64,000 bases of DNA from Pusillimonas sp. (GTDB lineage: Bacteria > Pseudomonadota > Gammaproteobacteria > Burkholderiales > Burkholderiaceae_B), in the NCBI RefSeq assembly GCF_029263785.1, contig NZ_JAJUFE010000001.1:1-64000 (forward strand), given 5' to 3'. The notes under the pieces are model-generated. The model did not search any database and was not told the origin of the DNA. It saw only the letters and a program-made list of their open reading frames with translations. Positions 19,277 through 28,774 of this stretch are shown here, one piece after another; position 1 is the stretch's first letter; every line of letters begins with the position of its first letter. The position numbers were made by a program, and so were the translations under genes.

Positions 19277-20638
19277 TCAGCCCCGCAAGCGGTTGATGGC
19301 CGCGTCTATCCGATCAACCGGCCAGATTTCCAGGCCCTCGATAGGCTGGCGAGGAGCATTTGCCTTAGGAACAAGCGCCAGGCGGAACCCCAGCTTGGCA
19401 GCCTCCTTGAGACGTTCCTGCCCCCTGGGCGCGGGTCGAATTTCACCGGCCAACCCGACTTCGCCAAATGCAATAAGCCCTTCGGGCAAGGGTTTATCCC
19501 GCAATGAGGACATGATGGCCAGAAGAACCGGCAGATCGGCTGCCGGCTCGGTGATTTTCACCCCCCCAACGGCGTTGACGAAGACATCCTGGTCAAATGT
19601 GGCGACACCCGCATGGCGATGCAGCACCGCCAGCAGCATGGCCAGCCGAGTGCTTTCCAGCCCCACAGAAAGCCGCCTCGGGTTGGGTACATGAGCGCCA
19701 TCCACCAAAGCCTGTATTTCTACCAGCAAAGGTCGTGTGCCTTCCTGGGTTGCCATGACACATGAACCGGCAACATTTCGATCATGCTGAGACAGGAACA
19801 GCGCCGACGGATTGCTGACACCCCGCAAGCCACGATCCGTCATAGCAAAAACACCCAGTTCATTCACGGCGCCAAAACGGTTCTTGATCGCCCTGACCAG
19901 CCGGAACGATGAATGCGTATCCCCCTCGAAATACAATACGGTATCGACGATATGCTCGAGAACACGTGGGCCCGCCAGTGCCCCGTCCTTGGTGACATGA
20001 CCAATCAGCACAATGGCCGTGCCAGTTTGCTTTGCAAGCCTTGTAAGCTGGGCGGCACATTCACGCACCTGCGACACCGACCCCGGTGCCGCGCTGAGCT
20101 CGGACGAGTACAAGGTCTGGATGGAATCTATGACCGCAACCTTGGGCTTCTGCTCTGTCAGCGCCGCGACAATAGCCTCCAGCCTGATCTCGGCCAGCAG
20201 CATCACGTCTTCAGTAGGAAGCTCGAGGCGCCGGGCGCGCAAGGCCACCTGTTCGGCGGATTCTTCACCTGTCACGTAAAGGACCGGAGTGACTCGTGAG
20301 AGCGACACCAGGGCTTGCAGAAGCAAGGTCGACTTGCCGATGCCCGGATCGCCGCCAATGAGAATGACCGCACCGGATACCAGTCCGCCCCCCAGCACGC
20401 GGTCAAACTCAGCGATTCCGGTGGGTTGCCGCGGCAGTTCACGTGCCTCGATCTCTGCAAGGTTGCGCACCGGACTTGCCCCGGCCAACGGCGCGAACCT
20501 GTGGTTCTGGGCGGGAGCCGCCACGGTTTCAGTCAGAGTGTTCCATTCGCCGCAATGTGGGCACTTGCCCTCCCACTTTGGGCAGGTACCACCGCACTGG
20601 CTGCAGACAAATGTGGTCCTGGCTTTGGCCTTGGCCAT
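19277..20638 (-). CDS. radA: DNA repair protein RadA
   Basis: 453 aa. An N-terminal C4 zinc finger (CSQC and CPHC pairs, residues 11-31) is followed by a RecA-like ATPase with Walker A GGDPGIGKST, the RadA-specific KNRFG motif, and a C-terminal Lon-protease-like domain. RadA drives branch migration of recombination intermediates. I chose the ATG at 20638, one nt after the SDR stop, since an upstream extension is not conserved. Cotranscribed with alr, the SDR gene and the permease. Confidence 0.96.
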   Translation of the reverse strand: MAKAKARTTFVCSQCGGTCPKWEGKCPHCGEWNTLTETVAAPAQNHRFAPLAGASPVRNLAEIEARELPRQPTGIAEFDRVLGGGLVSGAVILIGGDPGIGKSTLLLQALVSLSRVTPVLYVTGEESAEQVALRARRLELPTEDVMLLAEIRLEAIVAALTEQKPKVAVIDSIQTLYSSELSAAPGSVSQVRECAAQLTRLAKQTGTAIVLIGHVTKDGALAGPRVLEHIVDTVLYFEGDTHSSFRLVRAIKNRFGAVNELGVFAMTDRGLRGVSNPSALFLSQHDRNVAGSCVMATQEGTRPLLVEIQALVDGAHVPNPRRLSVGLESTRLAMLLAVLHRHAGVATFDQDVFVNAVGGVKITEPAADLPVLLAIMSSLRDKPLPEGLIAFGEVGLAGEIRPAPRGQERLKEAAKLGFRLALVPKANAPRQPIEGLEIWPVDRIDAAINRLRG

Positions 20639-20639
20639 G

Positions 20640-21359
20640 CTAACGGCGCCCCGCAAGGCTTCCGCCGCCATCTACGCCCAGCACCTGGCCCGTGATGAAG
20701 CCGGCTTCGGGAGACAGGAAGAAAGTTACCGCCGCGGCCACGTCGGACGGCTGGCCCAACCTTCCCATAGGGATGGTATTCAACGCCGCCTTTTCTGCCT
20801 CGCTTCCCACTGGGGTGGCTTCTCGGAAAAGCTCGGTTTCCACCGGGCCCGGCGACACGGCATTGACAGTGATGCCATAAGGCGCCAGCTCGAGTGCCCA
20901 CGTATTGGTACAGGCCAGCAGTGCTCCCTTTGCAGCAGAATAGCTCGTGCGACCAGCTGACCCATGTATGACACGACTGCATATATTGACAATCCGGCCC
21001 TCGTGACGCGCCTTCATTGCCGGCACAAAGGCCTGGGTAACCTGGACGGCAACCCGCAAGTTCAGATCATAGACCTGATAAAGGGATGAGAGATCGATTT
21101 CGCCAAGAGCCTCAGGCTTGACAATGCCAACGTTGTTGACAATGCCGTCGACCGGATATTTTTCGCGTATGACCCGCAGGATGTCTTCAGTTTCCCCTGC
21201 ATTGGACAAGTCACACGAATACAGATAACCCGGGAAATCGATGTCTTGCGTATGACGGGCAAGTCCGACAACATGACAGCCCAGATCGGCCAGACGACGA
21301 CTGATTGCCCAACCTATTCCCTTGGTTGCTCCCGTAACCAAAACGCACTGATTCTTCAT
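20640..21359 (-). CDS. SDR family oxidoreductase (FabG-like)
   Basis: 239 aa classical short-chain dehydrogenase. It has the cofactor motif TGATKGIG at residues 9-16, NNVG in place of NNAG, catalytic SRV then YSAAK, and the end motif VLGVDGGGSL. Substrate unknown; FabG-like or sugar/alcohol dehydrogenase roles are possible. It follows alr by 22 nt and precedes radA by one nt, so it belongs to the alr-radA transcript. I chose the ATG at 21359; the upstream frame runs into alr. Confidence 0.9.
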   Translation of the reverse strand: MKNQCVLVTGATKGIGWAISRRLADLGCHVVGLARHTQDIDFPGYLYSCDLSNAGETEDILRVIREKYPVDGIVNNVGIVKPEALGEIDLSSLYQVYDLNLRVAVQVTQAFVPAMKARHEGRIVNICSRVIHGSAGRTSYSAAKGALLACTNTWALELAPYGITVNAVSPGPVETELFREATPVGSEAEKAALNTIPMGRLGQPSDVAAAVTFFLSPEAGFITGQVLGVDGGGSLAGRR

Positions 21360-21381
21360 ATATGTCTTCCGTTTCTGGGGG

Positions 21382-22509
21382 CTAGCTGACGTCGACAGGC
21401 ACTCGAGGTGCCAGCGCGCATAATAACTCGTAGCCGATCGTGCCGGCTGCGTGAGCGACCTGGTCGACTGAAGGCCCGCCTTGACCCCACAGTACGACCG
21501 GCGAACCAATGCCTGCATTGGGCAGGGAAGTCAGGTCGACGATGAGCATATCCATGGATACCCGACCAAGCAATTGGGTTGGGCGACCATCAACCGTGAC
21601 TGGCGTGCCATTTGGTGCATGGCGCGGATAGCCATCAGCATAACCGCAGGCCACCACCCCGACCCGCATCCGCTGGGAAGCGACAAACACATGTCCGTAC
21701 CCCACACCCTGGCCGGCGGGAACCTCCTGGACACTGATGATACGGGACTTCAGCGTCATAGCCGGCTCCAGGCCCAGATCTTCTGCCGACTGACCCGGGA
21801 ACGGAGTCGAACCATACAGACAGATTCCTGGTCGAACCCATTGCTCAAGCTCGGGCGGTGCCCATAACCAGTACCGTGGTGTCAGCGTGGCGGCCGAGTT
21901 GCACAGACTGACTGGCCCCGGCAAGTCGCGACAGACATCCATGAACAGATTGAACTGTGCTTCGGTGACACGAGCGTCGTCATCCGATCGCGCAAAGTGT
22001 GTCATCTTTCCGACAATGCAAAGCGCTCCCCTTGATTGCTCTTCGAGCGCCTGCCGGTACGCTCCGGCAAAGGCGGCGGGTGAAAAACCCAGCCGGCTCA
22101 TCCCCGTGTTGAGCTTGATCATCGCATTCAGGCCTGGCCCAGGCGCGGCGGCCTTGAGCATGTCCAGCTGTTCCTGGCAATGCACCGTAGTCCATAAACT
22201 ATAATCTCGAAAAACGCGGATGTCGGAGGGCTCAAAAAAGCCTTCGAGCATCAGGATGGGTTTGTCCCACCCCAGTTCGCGGCACCGGACGGCCTCATCC
22301 AGATCAAGCATGGCAAGACCCTGGGCCTGGCCAAATGCCCGCACCGCATTATCAATGCCATGGCCATACGCATTTGCCTTGATGACCGCCCAAATGTTGG
22401 GGACAACCCGGCGGTTCTGTTGACTGAAACTGATCAATTGTTGGGCGACGACCGCCAGATTGTGCTTTAAAGACGACAACGAAATCGAAGCCGAAATTGG
22501 ACGTGGCAT
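21382..22509 (-). CDS. alr: Alanine racemase
   Basis: 375 aa fold-type III PLP enzyme that makes D-alanine for peptidoglycan. The PLP lysine lies in AVIKANAYGHG near residues 42-51. The opposite catalytic tyrosine is in GVGYGHVFV. A strong GGGGAG lies 4 nt before the ATG. The divergent hpnC begins only 30 bp away, so their promoters must overlap each other or the other gene's coding region. Confidence 0.96.
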   Translation of the reverse strand: MPRPISASISLSSLKHNLAVVAQQLISFSQQNRRVVPNIWAVIKANAYGHGIDNAVRAFGQAQGLAMLDLDEAVRCRELGWDKPILMLEGFFEPSDIRVFRDYSLWTTVHCQEQLDMLKAAAPGPGLNAMIKLNTGMSRLGFSPAAFAGAYRQALEEQSRGALCIVGKMTHFARSDDDARVTEAQFNLFMDVCRDLPGPVSLCNSAATLTPRYWLWAPPELEQWVRPGICLYGSTPFPGQSAEDLGLEPAMTLKSRIISVQEVPAGQGVGYGHVFVASQRMRVGVVACGYADGYPRHAPNGTPVTVDGRPTQLLGRVSMDMLIVDLTSLPNAGIGSPVVLWGQGGPSVDQVAHAAGTIGYELLCALAPRVPVDVS

Positions 22510-22539
22510 AAAACTCCCCTAATAGCGAAAGTCTAATCC

Positions 22540-23427
22540 ATGTCGACATTCGATGTGCAGCCCCGGGACCACTATGAGAATTTCCCGGTAGCTTCTGTCT
22601 TGTTGCCCCGCCGCTTGCGCGCCCCGATCTCGCATATCTATCACTTTGCCCGCAGCGCTGACGACATTGCCGACGAAGGGGATGACGAACCCGACATCAG
22701 GCTTCAGAAGCTGGCCGCCTATCGCGAAGCGTTACTTTGCCTGGGTAACGGACATGCGATTTCAGCTTCGCATCCTTTATATGGCGTCTTTGGTCCGCTG
22801 GCACACACCATCAAAACCCACGGATTACCGTTGCAGCCGTTTCTGGATCTTTTGTCGGCGTTTGAACAGGATGTCACTACGCATCGCTATGCAGACGAAG
22901 CAGCCTTGCTGGACTATTGCACACGCTCGGCCAATCCGGTGGGACGCTTGCTGCTGCACTTGTACGACGCAGACGATGCCTTCAACCGCAGCCAGTCCGA
23001 CGCCGTTTGCACCGGACTGCAATTGGTGAACTTCTGGCAAGATGTGGCCATTGACTGGAAGAAGTCGCGTGTTTATCTGCCGCAAGACAAACTGAAACGC
23101 CACGGAGTCAGCGAATCGCATATTGATAAAGGCCTGTGCGACGCCGCCTGGATTGCGCTGATGAGCGAGCAAACCACGCAAGCTCGCAGCTTGCTCCTTG
23201 AGGGGCTGCCGCTCGCTCGTCGGCTTCCCGGACGCATCGCCCTCGAACTTCGCATGATCGTATACGGCGGACTGCGTATCCTCGAACGCATGGAACAATT
23301 ACACTACGACGTATTCCGGCACAGACCCACATTGCGCAAGCGTGATTGGGCCCTGCTTTCCTGGCGCACGCTGCGTGACGCCGCGCATCCCCACCCTACT
23401 CCGGCTTCCAGCACCAATGAGCCCTGA
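22540..23427 (+). CDS. hpnC: Squalene synthase HpnC (hydroxysqualene synthase)
   Basis: 295 aa trans-isoprenyl synthase. Aspartate-rich motifs ADDIADEGD near residue 47 and FWQDVAIDWKKSRVYLP are typical of the HpnC branch. In the bacterial three-enzyme route HpnD makes presqualene diphosphate, HpnC converts it to hydroxysqualene and HpnE reduces it to squalene. First gene of hpnCDE; its end overlaps hpnD by 11 nt. The Shine-Dalgarno sequence is poor, unlike that of alr. Confidence 0.94.
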   Translation: MSTFDVQPRDHYENFPVASVLLPRRLRAPISHIYHFARSADDIADEGDDEPDIRLQKLAAYREALLCLGNGHAISASHPLYGVFGPLAHTIKTHGLPLQPFLDLLSAFEQDVTTHRYADEAALLDYCTRSANPVGRLLLHLYDADDAFNRSQSDAVCTGLQLVNFWQDVAIDWKKSRVYLPQDKLKRHGVSESHIDKGLCDAAWIALMSEQTTQARSLLLEGLPLARRLPGRIALELRMIVYGGLRILERMEQLHYDVFRHRPTLRKRDWALLSWRTLRDAAHPHPTPASSTNEP

Positions 23428-24280
23428 CGAATATTGCCAGAACAAGGCCGCTACCAGCGGATCAAGTTTTTACTACTCATTCCTGTTTCTTCCGCCGGAG
23501 CAGCGCAAGGCCATCATTGCGCTCTACGCATTTTGTCGGGAAGTCGATGACGTGGTCGACGAATGCAGCGACCCTTCAGTCGCCAGAAGCAAACTTGCCT
23601 GGTGGCATACAGAGGTCGACCGGCTGTTTGCCGGCAAGCCTGATCACCCCGTAACCAGAGCGCTTTTGCCTCATCTGGCCCAGCGTCGCATTACGGCCGA
23701 CCGCATGCATGCAGTGATTGCCGGCATGGAGATGGATCTGGACCAGTCCCGATACCTGGATTGGCCGGGCCTGCGCAAATACTGCTGGCACGCAGCCGGG
23801 GTGGTCGGGGAATTATCGGTAGGTATTTTTGGCTACACGGACGAAGCTACCCTGGTATACGCCGATAAGCTTGGATTGGCATTTCAGCTGACCAACATCA
23901 TTCGCGATGTCGGCGACGATGCGCGCCGTGGCCGCATCTACCTGCCCATCGACGAATTGCAGAAGTTCGACGTGAAGGCATCCGAGATTCTGGCCAGCCA
24001 GCATTCCGAGCGTTTCGAAGCATTGATGAAGTTCCAGGCAGAACGTGCGCGCCAGTATTATCGCGAAGCCGTGTTGGCCCTGCCCGAGGTCGACCGACGA
24101 AACCAGCGTCCCGGTTTGGCCATGGCCGCCATTTACCACGCCCTGCTGGACGAAATCGAGCGCGATGGCTGGCATGTACTTGAACAGCGCATATCCCTTA
24201 CTCCCATCCGTAAGTTCTGGTTGGCCTGGAAAACCTGGGTGGGGGGTGGACGCGGCCTGATCAAACGCCTTGGGCGATGA
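23417..24280 (+). CDS. hpnD: Presqualene diphosphate synthase HpnD
   Basis: 287 aa. First motif EVDDVVDEC and second NIIRDVGDDARRGRIYLP are those of phytoene/squalene synthases and fit HpnD, which condenses two farnesyl diphosphates. I chose the ATG at 23417, giving MSPDEYCQNKAATSGSSFYY, the conserved family start. It overlaps hpnC by 11 nt and hpnE by an ATGA. FPP would come from the ispA product encoded near 42 kb. Confidence 0.94.
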   Translation: MSPDEYCQNKAATSGSSFYYSFLFLPPEQRKAIIALYAFCREVDDVVDECSDPSVARSKLAWWHTEVDRLFAGKPDHPVTRALLPHLAQRRITADRMHAVIAGMEMDLDQSRYLDWPGLRKYCWHAAGVVGELSVGIFGYTDEATLVYADKLGLAFQLTNIIRDVGDDARRGRIYLPIDELQKFDVKASEILASQHSERFEALMKFQAERARQYYREAVLALPEVDRRNQRPGLAMAAIYHALLDEIERDGWHVLEQRISLTPIRKFWLAWKTWVGGGRGLIKRLGR

Positions 24281-25644
24281 AGATTGCTGTTGTCGGCGCA
24301 GGCTGGGCCGGGCTCGCCGCGGCTTTCGAAGCGCATCTGCACGGGCACCGGGTCACAGTGTACGAGTCGGGGCACCGCCTGGGGGGCCGCGCGCGCAGCG
24401 TGTTTTCTCCGAAGTTGAATTCTGAACTCGATAACGGCCAACACATACTCCTGGCAGCATATACCCGAACACTTGACTTGATGCGCCGCCTTGGCCTGGA
24501 CACAGAGAAGCTTCTGTACCCCATGCCACTGACCATCGCCTCTGCCGACGGTAATTTCTCGCTTCGCGTGCCCGAGCGTATCGGGCCGCTTGCCGTGCCG
24601 TCCGCGCTATTGCTCGCCAGGGGGATGAGCACGCTGGACAAGCTCAGGCTCGTCGCAAGCATGGCCGCGCTTGCTTCAAAAAAATGGAGTATCGCGCCGA
24701 ATGTCGACACCCATTGTGATCATCATGCCGGCCAACCCGCAATACAGGGCCCAACGGTTGCTCAATGGTTGCAACACGGCAAGCAATCGCAACGGATGGT
24801 CCGGTATTTCTGGGAGCCCCTTTGTCTGGCCGCACTTAACACTCCCATCGACCGGGCGTGCGCCCAGCTTTTCGCCAACGTCCTGCGCGACAGCCTTGGG
24901 GCAGGACCCGAAGCCTGTCGGGTTCTGATTCCCCGAGTTGATTTATCGACACTGTGGCCGGAACACTTGCCGCCTGAAATAAGTATTGCACGCGGCCATA
25001 CGGTTCGCCAGATCGTACATGGCGACGCGGTGCACGTAGACCAAGACACGTTCGACGCTGTCATCATTGCAACCAACGCTCCATCCGCCGGGCGTTTGCT
25101 GGAAGGATTGCCAAGCGTCAGCGGAGCCGATGCATATATTCAGCAAATACAGGCTTTTCAATCGCTGCCCATTGCGACCCTGACTCTGGATCTTACGAAA
25201 ATCTGGGATATGCCTGAACCCATGTTGATGTTGACTGACTCGCCGGACCGAGCGCAGTTCGGCCAATGGCTGTTCCACTGCAATACCTTCCTGAGTACCC
25301 CGCTTGGGACAAGCCGGGTCAATGTCGTCATCAGCCATGCGCGCGACCTCTCCCGATGGACGGTCCGGCAGATCGTCGAAGGGGTGATCACACAGATCAA
25401 GGATCAGACCAGTCGCTACGCACCAATGCCCAGTGTGCGGGCGTTTGAACTGATTACCGAAAAGAGGGCTACCTTTGCAGCTGTCCCGGGCCTGCAGCGA
25501 CCGAAAAACACGACACCATGGAAAAATGTATTCGTGGCCGGCGACTGGACAGACACCGATTACCCGGCAGTGCTTGAGGGAGCAGTACGCAGTGGCATCA
25601 GCGCAGCCCGGCAATTATCCCAAGGCTGGTCCTGCGACAACTGA
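24277..25644 (+). CDS. hpnE: Hydroxysqualene dehydroxylase HpnE
   Basis: 455 aa FAD-dependent amine-oxidase-fold enzyme. The N-terminal dinucleotide motif GAGWAGLAAA (residues 7-16) is followed by the RxGGR motif HRLGGRARS. The C-terminal FAD contact region GDWTDTDYPAVLEGAVRSG matches HpnE. It reduces hydroxysqualene to squalene. Last gene of hpnCDE, overlapping hpnD by ATGA. It is convergent with crcB, with 14 nt between them. Confidence 0.93.
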   Translation: MKIAVVGAGWAGLAAAFEAHLHGHRVTVYESGHRLGGRARSVFSPKLNSELDNGQHILLAAYTRTLDLMRRLGLDTEKLLYPMPLTIASADGNFSLRVPERIGPLAVPSALLLARGMSTLDKLRLVASMAALASKKWSIAPNVDTHCDHHAGQPAIQGPTVAQWLQHGKQSQRMVRYFWEPLCLAALNTPIDRACAQLFANVLRDSLGAGPEACRVLIPRVDLSTLWPEHLPPEISIARGHTVRQIVHGDAVHVDQDTFDAVIIATNAPSAGRLLEGLPSVSGADAYIQQIQAFQSLPIATLTLDLTKIWDMPEPMLMLTDSPDRAQFGQWLFHCNTFLSTPLGTSRVNVVISHARDLSRWTVRQIVEGVITQIKDQTSRYAPMPSVRAFELITEKRATFAAVPGLQRPKNTTPWKNVFVAGDWTDTDYPAVLEGAVRSGISAARQLSQGWSCDN

Positions 25645-25658
25645 AGCGGCAGTGACAC

Positions 25659-26045
25659 CTATCCCCGCAGTGCACTCACCGTCCATAAGCCTGCGGCAGT
25701 AAGCATCAAGGCTCCAAGCAGGCTGAGACCTGAATAGCCGACAGCCGACAGATAATGACCCCGCTCCAGCAGACCAACAGTTTCTGCAGAGAAAGCCGAG
25801 AAGGTCGTCAGCCCCCCAAGAAAGCCGGTGGTCACCAGCAACCTTAACCAGCCTGGGGTCTCGGGAAAAAGAAGGAAGCACCCCAACGCAATTCCAATCA
25901 GGTAGGCCCCGAGCAAATTGGCAGCCAAGGTGCCCCACGGAAGCGAAGCCAAATACGAATTCAACCACAGGCCGAGCAACCAGCGGGCAATGGCGCCGAA
26001 CGCAGCGCCGACTCCTACTGCAAGCACGTTACCCAGAACCAGCAT
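25659..26045 (-). CDS. crcB: Fluoride efflux channel CrcB (Fluc)
   Basis: 128 aa with four membrane helices. The signature GFLGGLTTFSAFSAE near residues 74-88 lines the fluoride pore, and an early Asn-rich helix (LAANLLGAYLIG) is present. Dual-topology dimers export fluoride. It lies 18 nt after thrC, with no room for a fluoride riboswitch, so its expression seems tied to the amino-acid operon. Confidence 0.94.
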   Translation of the reverse strand: MLVLGNVLAVGVGAAFGAIARWLLGLWLNSYLASLPWGTLAANLLGAYLIGIALGCFLLFPETPGWLRLLVTTGFLGGLTTFSAFSAETVGLLERGHYLSAVGYSGLSLLGALMLTAAGLWTVSALRG

Positions 26046-26063
26046 GGCTTGGCCCAGTCTTGC

Positions 26064-27473
26064 CTAAAGCTCGGCGTGCCGGCGAATGTACTCTTTGACC
26101 AGGCCGGCATCGCACTCCATGACCTGTACCCGCTGGGGCAAAGACGAAAGCCCCTGCAAATGAGGGGGAACCGGTGCGACCTGGCCTGTCGCCTCTCGTA
26201 TGGTGTCCTGGAACTTGACCGGCAGCGCCGTCTCGAGCACAAGCATAGGAATTTCCGCGTTTGTGTGCTGGGCAGCTACCTTGACGGCGTCCGCAGTATG
26301 CGGATCGATCAGGATGCCGGTGTCATCATAGACGCTGCGGATTGTCTTGAGCCGGTCCGCATGCGTGCTGACTCCGGCCACAAAGCCATAGCGTGACTCG
26401 AATTGTGGCTTGAGCTCGCTGAGGTCGAATTCGCCGTCTTGCTGCAACTTGGCCCACAGGCTGGCAACCTTTTGTGCATCGCGCCCCACCAGATCAAACA
26501 CAAAACGCTCAAAATTCGACGCGCGTGAAATGTCCATGGAAGGACTGGAGGTTGCATGCGTCTGGGCAGCAGAACGCGGGCGGTAGACACCGGTGCGGAA
26601 GAATTCTTCGAGCACATTGTTCTCGTTGGTAGCCAATACGAGCTTCGCAATGGGCAGACCCATTTCGCGTGCCAGGTGACCCGAGAGTATGTTTCCGAAG
26701 TTTCCGGTGGGCACCGAGAAAGACACCTGCTGTCCGGGTCCGGATGTGATGCGTAGCCAGCCCCAGAAGTAATAGACAATCTGCGCGGCGATGCGGGCCC
26801 AGTTGATCGAGTTGACGGCTCCCAGGCGGTAGGCAGATTTGAACTCAAGATCGCCGGCCAGCGCTTTGACAATGTCCTGGCACTCGTCAAATACTCCCTT
26901 TACCGCCAGGTTGTGAATATTGGCATCCTGAAGCGAATACATCTGTGCACGCTGGAACTCGCTCATGCGACCATGGGGCGACAACATGAATACCGCGACC
27001 CCTTTCTTGCCTCGCAAGGCATACTCGGCAGCCGAGCCGGTATCGCCAGAGGTGGCGCCGACAATATTTAATGTTGTCGACCGCTTGGCAAGCACGTATT
27101 CGAAAACCTGACCCAAAAACTGCATGGCCATGTCTTTGAAAGCGAGCGTCGGGCCCTGTGACAGGCCCAGAAGGCTGGTGTTGCCATATAAAGGCTTGAC
27201 CGGCACTACATCTGGCGAATCGAACACTCCCGGCGCATAAGCCGCCTGAACAAGCCGTTGCAAGTCGGCGCGGGGGATATCATCGATGAACAATGACAAC
27301 ACTTCGGTCGCCAGGCCTGGATAATCCAGCGCACGCCACGACTCGAGCTGCTCAGCGGTGACCTGTGGCAATGACTCGGGAAGTGCCAGGCCACCGTCGG
27401 GAGCCAGGCCTTCAAGCAGAATGTCAGAAAAAGGCAGCGGGCTCATTCCCCCGCGGGTCGAGCGGTATTTCAT
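26064..27473 (-). CDS. thrC: Threonine synthase
   Basis: 469 aa PLP enzyme, in the size class of the long proteobacterial/yeast-type ThrC. The PLP lysine is in TLAFKDMAMQ near residue 110, and the phosphate-binding loop is GATSGDTGSAA. It converts O-phosphohomoserine to threonine. Its ATG overlaps the hom stop (ATGA). The kinase thrB is not in the window. Confidence 0.96.
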   Translation of the reverse strand: MKYRSTRGGMSPLPFSDILLEGLAPDGGLALPESLPQVTAEQLESWRALDYPGLATEVLSLFIDDIPRADLQRLVQAAYAPGVFDSPDVVPVKPLYGNTSLLGLSQGPTLAFKDMAMQFLGQVFEYVLAKRSTTLNIVGATSGDTGSAAEYALRGKKGVAVFMLSPHGRMSEFQRAQMYSLQDANIHNLAVKGVFDECQDIVKALAGDLEFKSAYRLGAVNSINWARIAAQIVYYFWGWLRITSGPGQQVSFSVPTGNFGNILSGHLAREMGLPIAKLVLATNENNVLEEFFRTGVYRPRSAAQTHATSSPSMDISRASNFERFVFDLVGRDAQKVASLWAKLQQDGEFDLSELKPQFESRYGFVAGVSTHADRLKTIRSVYDDTGILIDPHTADAVKVAAQHTNAEIPMLVLETALPVKFQDTIREATGQVAPVPPHLQGLSSLPQRVQVMECDAGLVKEYIRRHAEL

Positions 27474-28774
27474 AGCAGATGCTCCATGCGCAGGCGAGTG
27501 ATTTTCGATTTGACGAATGGCAGGTATTGAATCTTGCGCAGCGCATCCTCAACGTTGCCTTCGCGCGCTTCGTGAGACAAAAAGATGATGTCTGCGTCGT
27601 TGTCGCCATGAGGCTCCTGGAACATCGAACCGATGGAGATATCGGCGTCGGCCAGGATACGTGCCAGATCGGCCAGCACACCAGGACGGTCCTCGACCCG
27701 TAGCCGCAGGTAGTACGAAGAAACGACATCGTCCATAGACAATACCGGAATATCGACCACCGAAACGGGCTGGAAACCCAAGTGCGGAACCCGGTGTTCG
27801 GGTTTGACATCAATCGCACGGGCCACATCGATCAGGTCGGCGACCACGGCCGACGCAGTGGGCATTTCGCCGGCTCCCTGCCCGTAATATAAGGTTGGCC
27901 CCACCGCATCGCCGCAGACCAAGACAGCATTCATCGCGCCCTCGACGTTTGCCAGCAGACGTTCGGCGGGGATCAGGGTGGGATGCACGCGCAGCTCGAT
28001 GCCGCGCTCACTGCGGCGAGTGATGGCGAGCAGCTTGATGCGGTAACCCAGGCGTTCGGCATGGACGATATCTTCGCGCGCCAAGTGCGAAATGCCTTCA
28101 GTGTGCGTCTTGTTGAACTGCACTGGAATGCCAAACGCGATGGAAGCAAGCAAGGTAAGCTTGTGAGCCGCATCCACACCTTCCACATCGAAAGTGGGAT
28201 CTGCTTCGGCATAACCCAATAATTGCGCTTCTGCCAAAGCTTCATTGAACGACAAACCGCGAGAACGCATTTCGGACAGCACAAAGTTGCTGGTTCCGTT
28301 GATGATGCCGGCTACCCATTGAATGTTGTTGGCGGCGAGGCCTTCGCGAATGGCCTTGATCGCGGGAATGCCACCGGCGACCGCGGCCTCGTAGGCCACA
28401 GTTACTCCCTTGGCCTCGGCGGCTGCAAAGATCTCGTTGCCATGGCGAGCCAGCAATGCCTTGTTGGCGGTGACTACGTGCTTGCCGTGAGCAATGGCCT
28501 CCATGACCCAGTCACGCGCAACGGTCTCACCGCCAATAAGCTCGACCACAACGTCGATCTCGGGGTCGCGTACGACTCGCATGCCATCCTGGGTGATATA
28601 GGCCTTGTCGCCAACCAGCGCCTCTGCCTTGTGAATATCGCGGACGGCTACCCCGGCGACCTCGATATGGCGTCCGGCGCGGCGCTGGATTTCACCGGCG
28701 TTGTCAGCCAGTACTTTCCAGGTGCCGCCACCCACAACGCCAAGCCCCAATAAGCCTACTTTTACTGCTTTCAT
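27470..28774 (-). CDS. hom: Homoserine dehydrogenase
   Basis: 434 aa. N-terminal NAD(P) motif [12 protein letters not shown] (residues 8-19), a central catalytic domain with GIINGTSNF and the [11 protein letters not shown] block, and a C-terminal ACT domain ([15 protein letters not shown]) that usually binds threonine for feedback control. It reduces aspartate semialdehyde to homoserine. It overlaps alaC upstream and thrC downstream by ATGA, which gives a tightly coupled alaC-hom-thrC unit. Confidence 0.96.
   Translation of the reverse strand: MKAVKVGLLGLGVVGGGTWKVLADNAGEIQRRAGRHIEVAGVAVRDIHKAEALVGDKAYITQDGMRVVRDPEIDVVVELIGGETVARDWVMEAIAHGKHVVTANKALLARHGNEIFAAAEAKGVTVAYEAAVAGGIPAIKAIREGLAANNIQWVAGIINGTSNFVLSEMRSRGLSFNEALAEAQLLGYAEADPTFDVEGVDAAHKLTLLASIAFGIPVQFNKTHTEGISHLAREDIVHAERLGYRIKLLAITRRSERGIELRVHPTLIPAERLLANVEGAMNAVLVCGDAVGPTLYYGQGAGEMPTASAVVADLIDVARAIDVKPEHRVPHLGFQPVSVVDIPVLSMDDVVSSYYLRLRVEDRPGVLADLARILADADISIGSMFQEPHGDNDADIIFLSHEAREGNVEDALRKIQYLPFVKSKITRLRMEHLL

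Noticed and set aside
26046-26063. Fluoride riboswitch before crcB
   Set aside because: Only 18 nt separate thrC and crcB; no aptamer fits.
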